Shown here one piece after another: positions 31,301 to 43,799 of a stretch of 64,000 nucleotides of DNA. The notes under the pieces were generated by a model. It had not been told where the DNA came from and made no database searches. It saw only the letters and a list, made by a program, of their open reading frames with translations. Every line of letters begins with the position of its first letter. The first letter of the stretch is position 1. The stretch spans positions 32,979 through 96,978 of the forward strand of contig JARBJD010000283.1 in NCBI GenBank assembly GCA_033064195.1, written 5' to 3'. Made by a program: the position numbers and the translations under genes. The DNA is from Blattamonas nauphoetae. Taxonomy: Eukaryota > Preaxostyla > Oxymonadida.

Positions 31301-33637
31301 GGCCTTCTGCGGGTTCAAACAGACATCGAACCAAACGACGTCTTGTTCTCCAATTTGGGTTACAGTGCTGGCTCTCGTTTGTGTCGAGAGCTCTGCACGA
31401 ATCTTGTAGCTTTCGTGTGCCGTCTTTGCTTTGTTTCAGGAGTCAATCTGTCCCGACTGATCAGGTTTTTGTGGCAATCGGGGTCGGATTAACGTTTCTG
31501 TTGCATTTTTGGTCGGCTGCGAGTTCTCACATTCTCCTGACACTTCTGATTTCTCTCATCACAACCATCCTTTCCTCTGGAATCTTTATCATAGTTCATT
31601 CTTTCTCTCCATTCACGAGGTGTGCCAGTTCTCGTCTCTCACTCCCTCCAGACCCATCACCCGAACTGATGAGAGCAAGAACATGATCGTTCGGATGTGG
31701 GTTGCCGACTTTGCACTCAGTTCTCTTGCATCATTCATTCTTAGTATTTTCTCGGGTTCAGTATGCTCCTCTCCCCATCTCTCATCACCAACACATCATC
31801 CTCTTCTCTCATTCTTCTCCGTCCCACAATTCATCATCAACACATCATCCTCTTCTCTCATTCTTCTCCGTCCCACAATTCATCGTCATTCCCATCTTCA
31901 TCTCAGGATCTGTATTATGACACTGATCGAACTTTGGGCTTCACGAAGTATTTTATGTCGTTTATGTGGTTCAAAGAGATCGGGACCAACCTTTTTACCA
32001 ACATTTTGGTTGATGTTGCGAAAGTACTTGCACTCGGTCTGTGACTGTTTTTCTCTCATCCTGCGTTCTCCACTTGATTCTTTTGGGACATTCTGTTTTC
32101 ACTCTTCCTCTCTTCTCAATTACTTCGTCATCTTCACTTCATCTTTTTTCGTCTCACTTCTCTTCCAGAGGGAACTCAAATCATCGATCGCATTCTCCAA
32201 TTCCTTCCCTTCATCTTCGCCGGGTGTTGCCGCCAGAAATTCAAACAAGACGAACTCAACCATTATTCCCAGCCGATCCACTTCCGAATCGAAAAACGGA
32301 TGGCACACATCATCAAACTTCTCCTCTCATCGCTTCTCGTCTCATGTTATCAGCCCCTCGCTTCTGTCGTCCTTTTCATCTACTTCACGCTGATGTACTG
32401 GATCGACAAGTTCAACTTGATCTACTTCTTCGAAACACCTCCCTCATACTCCCCACAACTCATCAAACCGTTCCTAAACTCTGTCTTCCATGCTGTCCAC
32501 CTCCACTGCATCCTCTTCATCATCATTCAGGTCTTTGTCACCGTCATAAACGGAATGCATCGAACTGTTAAGTATTGGTACCTGCCTGTTCTCGTCTTCG
32601 GTGTGGTCTACGGACCATATCTCATCTTTCGGTTCTTCTGGTGGCTGAAGAAGGGGAACAAGAAAGGGTTGGTGTCGGCGAAGGTGACACACAAGGTGGA
32701 CATGTCGGATGAGACTGAAGGGAAGCCATTCAGTGCCTTCATTCAAGTTGTCCAGACGTACGAAGAGAACCATCCTCTCTACAGAGTTTGTGATCTGATC
32801 GATGAATCTTCGAATCTCTGTCCCATTTTTTTGATCTTTTCCGTGACTAATCACCCCAATCCTCTCTCTTTCTTCATCCAGGAACCTGACCCTGCCAACA
32901 GTGTCTGGCTTCCAGACAACGTAACGCGTGTGAGAGAGATCGAACGAGCAAAACGCCAAATTCGTCACAAAAAACTTAAAGAATACAAAGTCTGTCTCAT
33001 CTCCATCTCACATCCTCTCCAGAAACTCAAGCAAAAGATGCAAAAGATCAAACGCGAACAAGCCTTCGGAGACTGGTCCGACTCCGAGTCGTCGACCTCA
33101 TCAGAATCCTCCTCGTCTTCGTCGTCCTCTTCCGACGTCCCATTCGCGTCTCTCAACTCTGTCTTTGTTGACCAGACCGGTTCTCGTGCGACATCAATGG
33201 AACCCCTGCCATATTTCGAGTATTATTCGTATTATTGTGTGAAGGTGAATCGGGGCATCAAGAGGAAGCGAACATTGATTCCTGTGTTTAAAAGTAGGTC
33301 TTACGCAAAGAAGATGGAGAAGAAGATGCTTGGTTTGTGTTCTGCCCTCTATTCAATCGTCTTTCTCATTATCTCTTCCATTCTCTATCCATCCACAGAG
33401 GAAGAAAATCAGCGTCTTCTCCAAACAGAGGGAGATGACGAAATGGCACTTTCTGCTCTTCGTGATGCTGGTATCACAACTGAATCGTTTGAGGTTGAGG
33501 ATGAAGAGAACCAAGGTGGACTCAGAGGAACAACCCAACCACACGATGAGAAGGCCTCCAAGTATCGGCAGGATGATCAAGAGAGTTATGAAATGGGTGG
33601 ATATCGAGGAACTCCGATCAAATCCGAGTATGACTGA
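28345..33637 (+). CDS. OSCA/TMEM63 (CSC1-like, DUF221) mechanosensitive channel
   Basis: A multi-exon gene spanning about 5.3 kb. Clear introns include 28990-29024 (35 bases), 29177-29220 (44), 30519-30580 (62) and 30689-30719 (31); several later ones are evident from frame changes, but not every junction is resolved. The N-terminal exon is Ser/Pro/Gln-rich with a tandemly duplicated SSPLFQHPVDLGHPDL-like segment (28454-28590). The core shows family hallmarks in order: a TM segment at ~30090, VGDYSVFVQHIP (~30462), an RRM-like cytosolic domain with HFSQYGEIYSV and GVAFIIFMRAL (~31126), DVLFSNLG (~31338), then a series of TM helices including QPLASVVLFIYFTLMYWIDK (~32353-32410). The C-terminus is cytosolic, Lys- and Ser-rich and acidic. 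Expected role: stretch-gated cation channel or lipid-scrambling relative. Whether the first five exons belong to the same transcript is likely but not proven. Confidence 0.82.
31791..31888 (+). repeat. 49-bp tandem duplication in an OSCA-gene intron
   Basis: The segment beginning ACACATCATCCTCTTCTC occurs twice in a row with a 49-base period, nearly identical. It sits in pyrimidine-rich sequence between coding exons of the channel gene, consistent with an intron. Confidence 0.85.
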
Positions 33638-34858
33638 CGCAATCTAACAAAAATGGCGATTGAATTGATTCTGTTGATGTTAATCTATTACAGCTTTTCA
33701 GTGGAACTTTTTGACCCTCGCACAAGATTTAAATCTGTGGGTTGATCAAACCTTCACCAACGGACAAAAGTGTCATGGTCACCCTTGATTGGGTTAAAAA
33801 AACGCATGTATTTTGGAACAACTGCACTTGACGGGCCGGAGGGTAGATCACTCCATATGTGGGCGATTCCTACCGATCAGTGGGTTTCGATAGGTTGACA
33901 AGTTAAAAAAATATGAGGAAGGGGCAGATCAAACTTGTGAAATGGAAAAGGATTCTCATTCTGTGAACTGATTTGCATTTGAATCGGTCTTCTCGCCATA
34001 TTTTGACAAAATGATTGGCATGGGTTCATAACGTAGGGCCCGGTTCGATATGAAGGTCTTTCCCATTTTCCAAGTTAACCTTGGTAGTCTCAAATGCAGA
34101 AATATCACGAGACAGGAAACAGGGCAAATATACACACAATCTGAGATTGTCATCAAACGATGAACTCACCTCGATGGAAAAGAGGATCATCCAGCGGATT
34201 CCATGTTTGTCCTTTTTTTGTTTGTATAAGAAGATATAGACAACAAACGTCGAAGATTCACCTTCAATTGATGGTTGAATGGAGGCTTCATATTAAAGGA
34301 ACGAAAATAAGCGTGTTGAGAAATGAAAACGAAACACTTTTGTGATAGGTCAAAAATCTGTTTTCTCTCTCATTTCAGTGTCCCACTCTTAATTATTGCA
34401 ATATCACTACTACCAGGTGATTTTAAAGGGAATGGAATATGTGAAGATGAGATGTACAACATAGTCGAAGGAGAATCGACAATCGTTCTTTCGTCCACAG
34501 ATTTGACATTGAATCTGGCCCCATGTTGCTTTATCACATAGAACACCACGTATATGTCTCATATTAAGGATATACTCAATTTATGAACAAGACTGACTAC
34601 TAGCAACACAAAAAAGGTGAAATCTCAAAAGATGATTGTGCCGATCAACACGGAAGCAGTGATAGCATTTGACAAAAATTCTCCACCACTTTGATGCAAA
34701 AATTCAGATTTTTGGTATTGTACTTCACAGTACTTTGTGTCTCTCTCCCTTTTCGAGAAAGATGTGTGAAAATCAACAGATCAGAGTCAAAAAGTAGAAA
34801 GAGACCACAATATCATCACCACCTTTCAAAACACACTTTGTCTCTTGTCATCTCCGTG
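33638..34858. other. intergenic, nothing recognised
   Basis: About 1.2 kb of AT-rich sequence downstream of the channel gene. Short frames at 34160-34345 and 34323-34541 show no motif. This marks the transition from the gene-rich part to the repeat-rich part of the window. Confidence 0.45.
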
Positions 34859-34938
34859 CCCTACATACCGAACTCGACCCTACATTCCGAACCTTTGCCC
34901 TACGTACCGACCTTAGCCCTACATACCGAACCCATGCC
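34859..34938 (+). repeat. short tandem repeat, ~19-20 bp unit, four copies
   Basis: Four consecutive units begin CCCTACATACCGAAC, CCCTACATTCCGAAC, CCCTACGTACCGACC and CCCTACATACCGAAC, spaced 19-20 bases apart. They lie inside an uncharacterised frame (34691-35128) just upstream of the pogo-like transposase. Confidence 0.85.
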
Positions 34939-35099
34939 AAATGATTGTACAGAAGCTGTTGGACGAGATTCAGATGCTCTGGAACATTCAGGCAGCACCT
35001 CTCATTCGGTGGTTCATCATGAGGACAGAAGGACTAGCGGATCTGTCGCCGTCCGACATAAGCGTTGCATAAACTGTCAAACTTCCCCAAATTTCGCAA

Positions 35100-36269
35100 G
35101 TGAAAAAGACTTTGAAGATGATCGATGATGACACACCTCAATTTCCTTCACTTCGCCGCCATTTGACTCATGATGAAGAAGATCTCATTGTGACAGATCT
35201 TCTTCGCGACTTCAGCTTTGGTCATCCGTGGACAATTCAAGATCTCTTGAGACGAGCTGACAAAGATAGTGGGGAAAGAGTGAGCAAATCTTGGTGAAGA
35301 AATTTATTGGTCAGACAAAAGAGTCAAAAAATGAAACACAAGTTTAAGGCGAAGGAACAAACGCGAATGCTTGCGAATCCAGAACAGATTAAGAGATATA
35401 AAGCAGACCTGGCCATGATCCTTCGAAAAACACAGTATTCAATGGTCTTCCAAGCCGTTGAAAGTCATTGTCACGCTTATTCAGATTGTATCGATCGCGT
35501 ATTCATTGTTCCTGCCGGTCTAACTGACCAACAGCGGCTCACGGTCAATCGAAACAAAAGTGCCCTCACCATCCTGCCCACTTTTTGTCTCGATGGTTCT
35601 ATTCTCCCTCCCCTATTCGTCACAGCTGGTAGAATAGATAAAGAAATTCTGAAGTTGTCAGGTGTCCATCTCCAACGAGACTGTCACGTCATCCAAAGCA
35701 AGTCTCAATGGATCGATGAGGACATATTTTGTCAATATTTGCATATTATTCTTATTCCAGGTATCAACGCAAAACGACCGGCAGAAATGTGCAGCACAAT
35801 GCCTGCTGTGTTGCTGGTTGATGGCTGTTCTATTCAAAAAACCCAAAAAGTCAGAACGATTTTAGCCGAAAACAATGTCAAACTGTTCTGTTTTGTTCCC
35901 AATGCTACTCATCTACTTCAACCATTAGACCTTGGGGTCTTTGGAGTATGGAAGCGGTGCCAAAATGAAATGAGAAGTATCGGATCAAACGAAAATTTCA
36001 CGACGATCGTTGCAAAGGCCGTTTGTGCCTTCTTTCAGGCATCAACCCCAATTCAAATAGTGAATGCCTTTCTTTCATCAGGCATCTACTTGTACAACAT
36101 TGGCGCTTTTATCCTCCCAAGAGTGAACGATCTGAGATTTGAGAAAATTGTCGAACAAGCTGAAAAAGTAAACCGACAAACACAACAGCTTTCGGTTTCA
36201 TCTTCGAAACGTCGTGCTCCACACGAATTTGGGGAGATAAACCTATCTCCTTTTCCGAAAGTGGACTGA
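35100..36269 (+). pseudogene. pogo/Tigger-like DDE transposase, degraded
   Basis: Two blocks in different state: 35100-35297 encodes a helical, HTH/CENP-B-like segment (THDEEDLIVTDLLRDF, then PWTIQDLLRRA), followed by a stop; a second frame runs from about 35307 to 36269. The second block matches the DDE_1 fold: SALTILPTFCLDGSILPP, VLLVDGCSIQKT carrying the second catalytic Asp, and NATHLLQPLDLGVFGVWKR carrying the third. The first catalytic Asp, normally in a VDE-like motif ahead of this, is not evident. Together with the internal stop this suggests an inactive copy. A related but further decayed relative lies at 47380-48536. No terminal inverted repeats were identified around it. Confidence 0.75.
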
Positions 36270-37240
36270 AAACGAAGTCACGCAGTTTTCCCCTCCAAGA
36301 ATCACCTCAGCGATTTCCGTGATACTGTGGTATTTTCTTCAAAATCTGAGGCATCTGAGAGAGGAAAAGTGCATACAGAGTTTCTGTACTTTTCGCAAGT
36401 TTGATCTGTCGTTTCTTCGGTTTTTTTTTAATTTGCCGACCCATCGAAACCAACTTATTAACGAGACATACTTTGACTCAGTTGCTGAAGTTTTTCAATT
36501 TTTCTTCATCGACTTCGATTTGGGAATGACAATACGAGATGAAATCCGTGGAGTTTATTCTAGTGTGAACGCATCGTTTTCCAGTCAACAATCAATTTGT
36601 AGCACTGGAGAAGCTGATGTTGCGCCAATTTTCAGCTGTCTATCAATCGATGAATAGACACTCACAAATAACTTTCACGGCTGCTCTTCTCCTCTTTTGG
36701 TCGCCAAAAAGAAAGAGAGAGCATGGATTCACATTCTCCACCAATGAATTACGGCAGCCGAATCGAATCCGTCGCGATCTATCGTACAAACCAAAATATC
36801 AACTGAATATCGTCTCTCCGCATATCCTTCAACCAGAAAACTGCGCCATCATTTTCGACTGGGTCTATTACAACACCTCTGAGTGCAGTGCTGCACAACT
36901 TCTTGCCACGAAGCCGTTGTATCGTGAAAGTCGTACTGTTGCACCTGATGAAACTGGGCATCAGATCGATCCATCTGTCAAAGGAGAAGCAACCAGGGCT
37001 TTCCACCCATGGAGCCGACTTGCTCAGTTTGTTCAGATTTAAGATTTTTCATGTTGATATAATTCTGACGAACATTTTCCTTGGAGCCTTTGTCATAACT
37101 TCATCTTGGTGGAGAGATCCGGCTTTGATCACATCCCCATACTTTTCTCAGATATTCCATTCTTGCTCTTTTCACATTCTTGTCACACCACAATCAGATG
37201 TAGATTCATGAAGTGATTTAAGAGAAATTGCTGGAAAACA
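36270..37240. other. intergenic with unsupported ORF 36617-37042
   Basis: Nearly 1 kb with one 141-codon plus frame lacking any recognisable motif. It may be debris of the neighbouring transposon. No inverted repeat or tRNA seen. Confidence 0.35.
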
Positions 37241-37244
37241 ATGT

Positions 37245-38075
37245 GTGAGGAAGTGGATACGAGAAGATTGGGAGTGGGAGCGGACGGAGTCGATGATGAT
37301 CGAGAGCGGGAGCGGACGGAGACGATGACGATCGTGAGTGGAAGCGGACGGAGTCGATGATCGTGAGTGGAAGCGGACGGAGACGGTGACGATCGTGTGC
37401 GGGAGCGGACGGAGTCGACGATGATCGTGTGTGGGAGCGGACGGAGTCGATGATGATCGTGAGTGGGAGCGGACGGAGTCGATGATGATCGTGTGTGGGA
37501 GCGGACGGAGTCGATGATGATCGTGTGTGGGAGCGGACGGAGTCGATGATGATCGTGAGTGGGAGCGGACGGAGTCGATGATGATCGAGTGTGGGAGCGG
37601 ACGGAGACGACGACGATCGTGAGTGGGAGCGTACGGAGTCGATGATGATCGTGAGTGGGAGCGGACGGAGACGACGACGATCGTGAGTGGGAGCGGACGG
37701 AGACGATGATCGTGGGTGGGAGTGGACGGAGACGACGACGATCGTGAGTGGGAGCGTACGGAGTCGATGATGATCGTGAGTGGGAGCGGACGGAGACGAC
37801 GACGATCGTGAGTGGGAGCGGACGGAGTCGATGATGATCGTGAGTGGGAGTGGACGGAGACGACGACGATCGTGAGTGGGAGCGGACGGAGTCGATGATG
37901 ATCGTGTGTGGGAGCGGACGGAGTCGATGATGATCGTGAGTGGGAGTGGACGGAGACGACGACGATCGTGAGTGGGAGCGGACGGAGACGACGACGATCG
38001 TGAGTGGGAGTGGACGGAGACGATGATCGTGGGTGGGAGTGGACGGGGTCGATGATCGTGGGTGGGAGATGGAGG
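37245..38075 (-). repeat. 32-bp minisatellite, about 26 units
   Basis: A tandem array whose plus-strand unit contains GATGATGATCGTGAG followed by GGGAGCGGACGGAGTC. Variants differ at a few positions (GAG/GTG, GTC/GAC) and some units lack one 3-base GAT. Because 32 is not divisible by three, the minus-strand frame passes through all three phases every 96 bases, yet it stays open for 366 codons (37183-38283), giving a 32-residue superperiod rich in Ser, Arg, His and Pro. Whether this frame is ever translated is unknown; I annotate it as a repeat only. Confidence 0.95.
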
Positions 38076-38371
38076 GAGATGATGAGGCAGTCACATTCGA
38101 TCTCAACGGTGAAGTCATTCGATATCTCGCTGTCTCATCGCCCTTCCTGTGGAGAGATCGCACGACGTTGTGAATGACGGCGAGATTGCATTGGACAGTT
38201 TCGACTCCACAACCTATTCTGTGTTCTGACAAAGCCCTTCCATCATGTCGAGTCGGAGTGAGGGTGAGACTGCCGAGATGCATCTGTACAAAGAATCACA
38301 AAAGAGAAAGAAGGACGAAGCGTCACTATCGCGACTCTCTCCCTCCACCCGAAGCGGCACGCTCATCATCA

Positions 38372-39840
38372 CTACGTCCTCTTTCCAAAAGCAGCCCGAA
38401 CAGCTTTTGGATCACACCCACGTCGAGCAGCGAGCGTTTGATGGAAGTGTTGGCGTGTTTGACAGACGATCGCACATTTGTGGCATCGTCCAATTGCATG
38501 ACAATCGCTCTGATCCTGCACCTCGGCCACTATCCGCACAATGATCTCGCCTGGTCCCATCTGGCAGATCGCTGGGGCCTCAGAGACGATGTTGTCCAAA
38601 TTGAAAGAATCTGACCGCGTGTCGGTTTGTGCGTCCTTCCTCTGTTTCTCCTTTAGAGCCTCTTCTAGTGGGGCGACCGCTGTGTCAGCAAGTGTTTTCA
38701 GAACGGAAACAATGAATAACGACACGATCGCGTGGAGAGTGATCACACAAGTGGACTGTACGGCTGATTCCGTTTCAGCTCCCTCCTCATTTCCATCTAT
38801 CTTATCCATAGTATGCGAGGGAGACGGAGCAGAGTGAATTGTGGGTACAGCGTAGCCTTCCTCTAAAGGTGTGTCTGCTGCTTGTATATTGCACGCCGAT
38901 CGTGGGCTGTTCAGAAGCACCACTCGCTCCATGCCGCTGTGGCCTTCTCCAGCTTGCTTGTGGTTTGATTCTGAATCAGAGTCTGAGGATGTGTTGGAGT
39001 CGGCCTCGCGTTGCATCAGAATCGAATAGCACACATGCGCCAGACACATCCGCTGCTTCTGTCCTCCGCTTAACTTTCGCCTGTGACCGCCAACGAACGT
39101 GTTCAGTCCGTCGGGCTTCGCTTTTTCATCCGTGTTGAAGCAGCATGCACGCACCACACACTCCAGCCTCGTCTTGTCCAACTCTGATCCATATAGATTG
39201 ATGCTTCGCAGTGACGTGTCCTGCACAAATGGATCCTGTGGCATGAGCACGGCTTGGTCACCCACAAACCTTCTTCCTCCCCACGCGTCGTTTAGCCCTG
39301 TGAGCGCCGACAGAAGCAGTGGCTTCCCTCATCCCAACGTCCCTACCAGCGCGCAGTATTCCCCGTGATTCAATGTCAGAGTGTTGTGTGGCATAGTTGA
39401 TGGTGACGGAGTGTAGTGGTAGAGACCGAGAAGAGGAACGGAGTCGAGTGAGGAAAGTTGGAGTTGTGAAGGATCAACCGAATTGTTATCTGGAATCCAC
39501 GTGTTGTCATCATCGTCCTTCTTCATAAACGTCTTCAGACCATTCCACAAGACGAATGGGAGTCGTTTTGGGCATTGTTTCGAAGATAATCACGTCGACG
39601 AAGGGGGATTGCATTACTGCGTGCAGGCGGTAGCTGGGGATCAGATTTTCTCGAATCTCAAGATTTTCATACGTTGTTGCGATAATTGATCAGATTTCAC
39701 CTCAAGTGCATCATGTGAGCGAATAATTCGTGAAAGTTGTTGAAACATCATCATGTCACGACACGATCTGATGATATACGTTTGGTCGACTAGACAGTCA
39801 ATTCCTGATCTTTTTCCATTCGATTTGCAGTTCTGCACGG
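38372..39840 (-). pseudogene. ABCC-type transporter NBD pseudogene
   Basis: Minus-strand remnants of a first nucleotide-binding domain, distinct from the intact gene at 23-28 kb. In order: a possible membrane-domain scrap (QQRMKILRFEKI, ~39650), the strand GEYCALVGTLG leading into Walker A, then a TGA stop at 39329-39331, then GKP where GKS/T is expected. The following frame has a Q-loop-like VLMPQDPFVQD and an intact signature KLSGGQKQRMCLAHVCYS, then dissolves into acidic low-complexity sequence without Walker B. The stop in the P-loop, the Thr/Ser-to-Pro change and the missing Walker B make it non-functional. Confidence 0.85.
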
Positions 39841-40690
39841 TGATTTACTCCATTAATTCCAGTTTTCTCAAGCTGAAAAAAGAGGGATCCTCCTTCTGCG
39901 TGGGTGTCTTAGTCTGTCCCTTCGATGTTGTAGAGGGTGCAGAACTTGATTGCATAGATGCAGACAGCATTTTACCGGTTACAGCCGTTCGTACAACATG
40001 TTAACTTCCAGTTAGTGACGTCGAACCCGCTTTGTCGGGCTGAGGTTTAGATGACTGCACAATCCGGACAGATGACATCAACATCGTCCAAATGGGACGT
40101 GATGATGTTGATTCAGTATTTTAAACGAGTGAACTAGAGAATCGGAACAGAGTTTGTTGGACATGGTGTTCAAGAAAGGGTCATTAGTATTACCACTCCT
40201 CCACTGTCTGGTGTGAAGGCGGTCATCCACCCATCCAAAAAGTTGCGTGTTCTCCAGTGTAGCAGATCCACTGCTCCCAAATCGGCATTGTCTTGGTCAT
40301 GTGAAGAGAGGAGAGCTGAGAACGATATGATCAAATATAGCTGAATTCCTCCAGCAGATCAATTGCATAAAGGACAATCTTCCACGTCATCCTCCAACAT
40401 GAAGAACAAGATGACCGATTCAAACAACTCAAGCCCACTCTTCTTTCTCCCAATAACAGGAACACGAAGAAGAAACTCGATCTTCTCTCACATCCTCCGC
40501 AAACGTTAACAACTGCAGTGCATATTCATATCCCCCCTGTCTCCTCATAGCCTCATATTCAGTTTGACAGATCATGAGTCCCACTTTATTGTTCATTTGT
40601 TGTCCGCAGACTGGACAATCTCTATTTCACTTCACAGCTCTGTTTAAAACAAGAGATTTCTTAAGAATCTGAAGGGTCTTCAACAAACGA
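39841..40690. other. intergenic, nothing recognised
   Basis: About 850 bases. Short frames only; no known domain, tRNA or clear repeat. Confidence 0.45.
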
Positions 40691-40699
40691 GCATTTTCA

Positions 40700-41901
40700 T
40701 TTTTTCGTCCACTTCCAGAAAAGTATGGGTATTTTTGGAAAGCCCTGGAAGCAACTCCGTTCAATGCTCAAAAGTGGGAGTGGGAGAGAAGGACTCATGT
40801 CGGTACAAAAAGGAGCTTGTTTCGTCGTTTCACAATCGACCGTCCCGATATCAAAATATCGCTGAGTCACTTCTATACAATGATCGCCCCGATCAGTCGT
40901 GCTAAACGCAGAACTGACCAATGCGGAAAATGGGACAGGTTGTTTTATTTGGAGAAAATTGGAGATCAGATGCAAAAGTCAAACTTGATCATTCCTGATG
41001 AGTTGCAGAGAGAAATTGATCTGTTGGATATTCATCATCAACATGCAGACGTCCAACGGGCACTCTTTAAACAGATGACAGCTACTCTGGGAGAAGGATT
41101 GGTCTTGATCCGAACAGATTTTTAAGAAAACTGGAAATTGGCCCTCCGAAACATACAAGTCAATCGAGAATTCGACTCGTTCCAAGAAATCTCCCACCTC
41201 GTGATATATTGTATTAACATGACGAAGGACAAATAAAGTCAGATCGAACCCATCTTTTTTCACAAAATCTCAACCATGACTCATTTTTCATCCATCATGC
41301 CTTGCAATCTCTGTGTGAACATCACCACATCAAAAATGCAATAATTCTTCATTGGTTCTCTGACACAGGTTCTCATTTTCGCAATAAAGCCGTTGCTAAC
41401 CAGATCCTCTCTCAAAACTCATCATTCGCGAATGGAAAAGTGACAAGTTTCCATTTCTTCTTGGAATGGCATGGTAAAAGTCATTGTGATTCGAGTTTTG
41501 CTGATCTGACGAGAACCGTCCACAACCACATTGGAACAAACACCATCGCAACCATTCTACAACTCATTCACTTTTCTACTCATGTCCAAGACCAGGGATT
41601 CCTTGATGCTTCTCACTCTTTCATTGACTTCAATCCACCTGAGCCATCAGCCTTCCCAACTCTTGAATTTCCTAGTTTGATGTATTACCTCAATTATCGC
41701 CAAATCAATGGAAATGTGGTGAGAAGAAATCACATTTGTTTGAATTCCCAGCGAACGAAAGATGCATCAAAACAAAGCAGTGGGCGATTGTCTTGGAGTT
41801 TTGTGTCAGCATTCGGCATGGTGACAAAACATGCATTGAACTTGTTGTCAACAACCAGACAAATTGTTTCATTTCTTCCAATGTCTGAAAATTTTCATTG
41901 A
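40700..41901 (+). pseudogene. decayed transposase-like gene
   Basis: Two open blocks, 40817-41125 and 41302-41901, separated by stops and a frame change. The second contains HWFSDTGSHFRNKAVANQIL followed by FFLEWHGKSHCDSSFADL. An Asp-containing SDxGxHF motif followed by a (E/H)GKxxCD motif recurs in poorly classified eukaryotic DNA transposases and resembles an RNase-H-fold catalytic core. I cannot name the superfamily with certainty. The broken frame and the transposon-rich neighbourhood support a dead element. Confidence 0.45.
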
Positions 41902-43135
41902 CAATCGAGTTAGAGTGGATCCGTCGGAAATCTGGGTGATTCTTTCCGACATGTCACTGTGACATTGTGAGCCAAATACACACTCATTTGATTCGTTTCC
42001 CGCCAAAAATACGTAAGAGAAGAAATATCTGTGAGGTGAGTGACTATTGTTTGGAAAAACAAAACCCAGAGACGCAAATACCAAGATGTGGAGGGGGTTG
42101 TCGAACTCGAGAGGATAGCAGTCTTGGTGTCACTGGATCCGAGAGTAGATCATCAAAAGAAGAATCGTCACTTAAAAGATGATGATCCTTCCGAACTCGC
42201 CTCATGGGAGCTGAGATCGCGACCGAAGACTGATCGTCGGCTGATAGAGATTGGTCTTAGAGAGGGAAACCCACTTCACCGCGTCCAACTGTAGTTTTGA
42301 TTACATTTCTCTACCTGTGTGGCCAGCCTAAAAGGCGTGGCCACTTGTCAGGAGGTTTACTCAAAATATGGGTCAGGATCTCGTTTCTCGATCTGCCAAA
42401 TACATTATCAAAAACGCTTCAGGAGATGAAAAACAGGCGAGATGGATCGAATGGGATAAAAATATGATGCTTTTGGTGAAATGCAAAGTTCAAGAATGGT
42501 TTTTGTCACTGGCCACTGACTGGCCAGAACGCCAAGAAGTCCCGATATCTCGAGAAGGTGAGGGTGATATGAAAAAGTTCAACGTGGCCATCGAACATTA
42601 GAATGCCACTCCTCACTATTATGCAAATTGAGATGAAAAACTGCAATTCGAAAGAGAAAAAGGCGATGACAGTAAAAATGTGACAATATTTGAGTGGCCG
42701 ATCAAACCACATTTTTCAGAGTTTGCACGAGTATCCTCTTTTTTTGAAATGACTACATCAACATGAAAAATGTTGGATATGAAGATTCTGAGATGATATT
42801 GTATAAACAATCGCCATGATGAGAGAAAAAGTTCACAAAATTTTGTGCGTACCATCAATCGACAATTTTTCACACAGTGAGAGGTGGTGATGAGATGAGA
42901 TCATTGATACCGAAATTAGCGAGATCCTCCGCCTCCTCCACAAGAAAATGACACCATTCGTCAAAAAAAGTCTACAGGAGAATGGTTCGTCTTTCTCACC
43001 CACAAACTGTAGACCAGTCAACCAACCTCGATGCTTGGAGATGTCATGTCACCTCCACACATGTGAAGTTTCAGAATCGAACTCCTACCCAATTCGTCAC
43101 ACCAGACTTTTTCATTCTTTCTGCCGAACTCTTTT
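41902..43135. other. intergenic, nothing recognised
   Basis: About 1.2 kb with short frames only (for example 42040-42294 and 42368-42601). No known motif. Probably older transposon debris or spacer. Confidence 0.4.
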
Positions 43136-43139
43136 GTCC

Positions 43140-43620
43140 ATGACTGGAAATCTTCAAAAGATCTTTCTGGATGAACAATATATAACTGAATTCCTCGAAA
43201 TCCACAATCTCATTCAGATCCCCAATTGTCCACAATACAACACTCCTCTACGACTCTCAGCCGAACCAACGCCCAGAGTTGGATGTCGGGCTCACGATGT
43301 GAACAGATCGAGATTCAGTGGAACTCCGTTCAATGGGATCAGGGTAAAGATAAACTATGTGTCGCTCCTCAATCTTCCAAATAATTGGACAGCTGGGCAG
43401 CGTACCATGCCATTCAAATGTATCTTAGTTTCGCCCACAAACGGTCAACTATCAAATGTTCTTTATGGATCCCATCACCCGCACACATATTCACAATATT
43501 GAAGGGATGTGGAAGCGATTACGAAAATTCATGTCTGATCCTGGCTGTCACTCCAGTCATCTCCTCGACTACTGTTCCCTTTTCACAGTCCTATGACTTC
43601 AACGATGATGTTCTTTTAGC
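43140..43620 (+). pseudogene. Merlin/IS1595 (ISXO2-like) transposase, internally deleted
   Basis: The first block carries the N-terminal region of this family: FLEIHNLIQIPNCPQYNTPL with a decayed zinc-ribbon, then RSRFSGTPFNGIRVKI, the usual S-x-x-x-GT-x-F segment. It runs directly into DSWAAYHAI, the second catalytic Asp motif, so the central part with the first Asp is missing. After a frame change the C-terminal pattern THIHNIEGMWKRLRKF, carrying the catalytic Glu region, is visible to about 43560. Deletion plus frameshift make it inactive. Confidence 0.72.
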
Positions 43621-43799
43621 ATATTAAAACTCACTTCACCACTGCATTTGTTGATTTCTGTTCACTTTTCTGTCGTCTGATTTGGTTTTGGAGGAATACA
43701 ATGAAACGAGAACGTCATTGAAGTGATTGAACGGAAGAATTAAGAAAACCACATTGCACGACACACATCACACCTAAAATCCAAATGCAATCGGACGCG

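Noticed and set aside
37245..38075. CRISPR-like array
   Set aside because: Units are directly tandem with no unique spacers, and the context is eukaryotic.
42300..42370. Short TGGCCA-containing palindromic stretch
   Set aside because: Too short and imperfect to call a transposon end or regulatory site.
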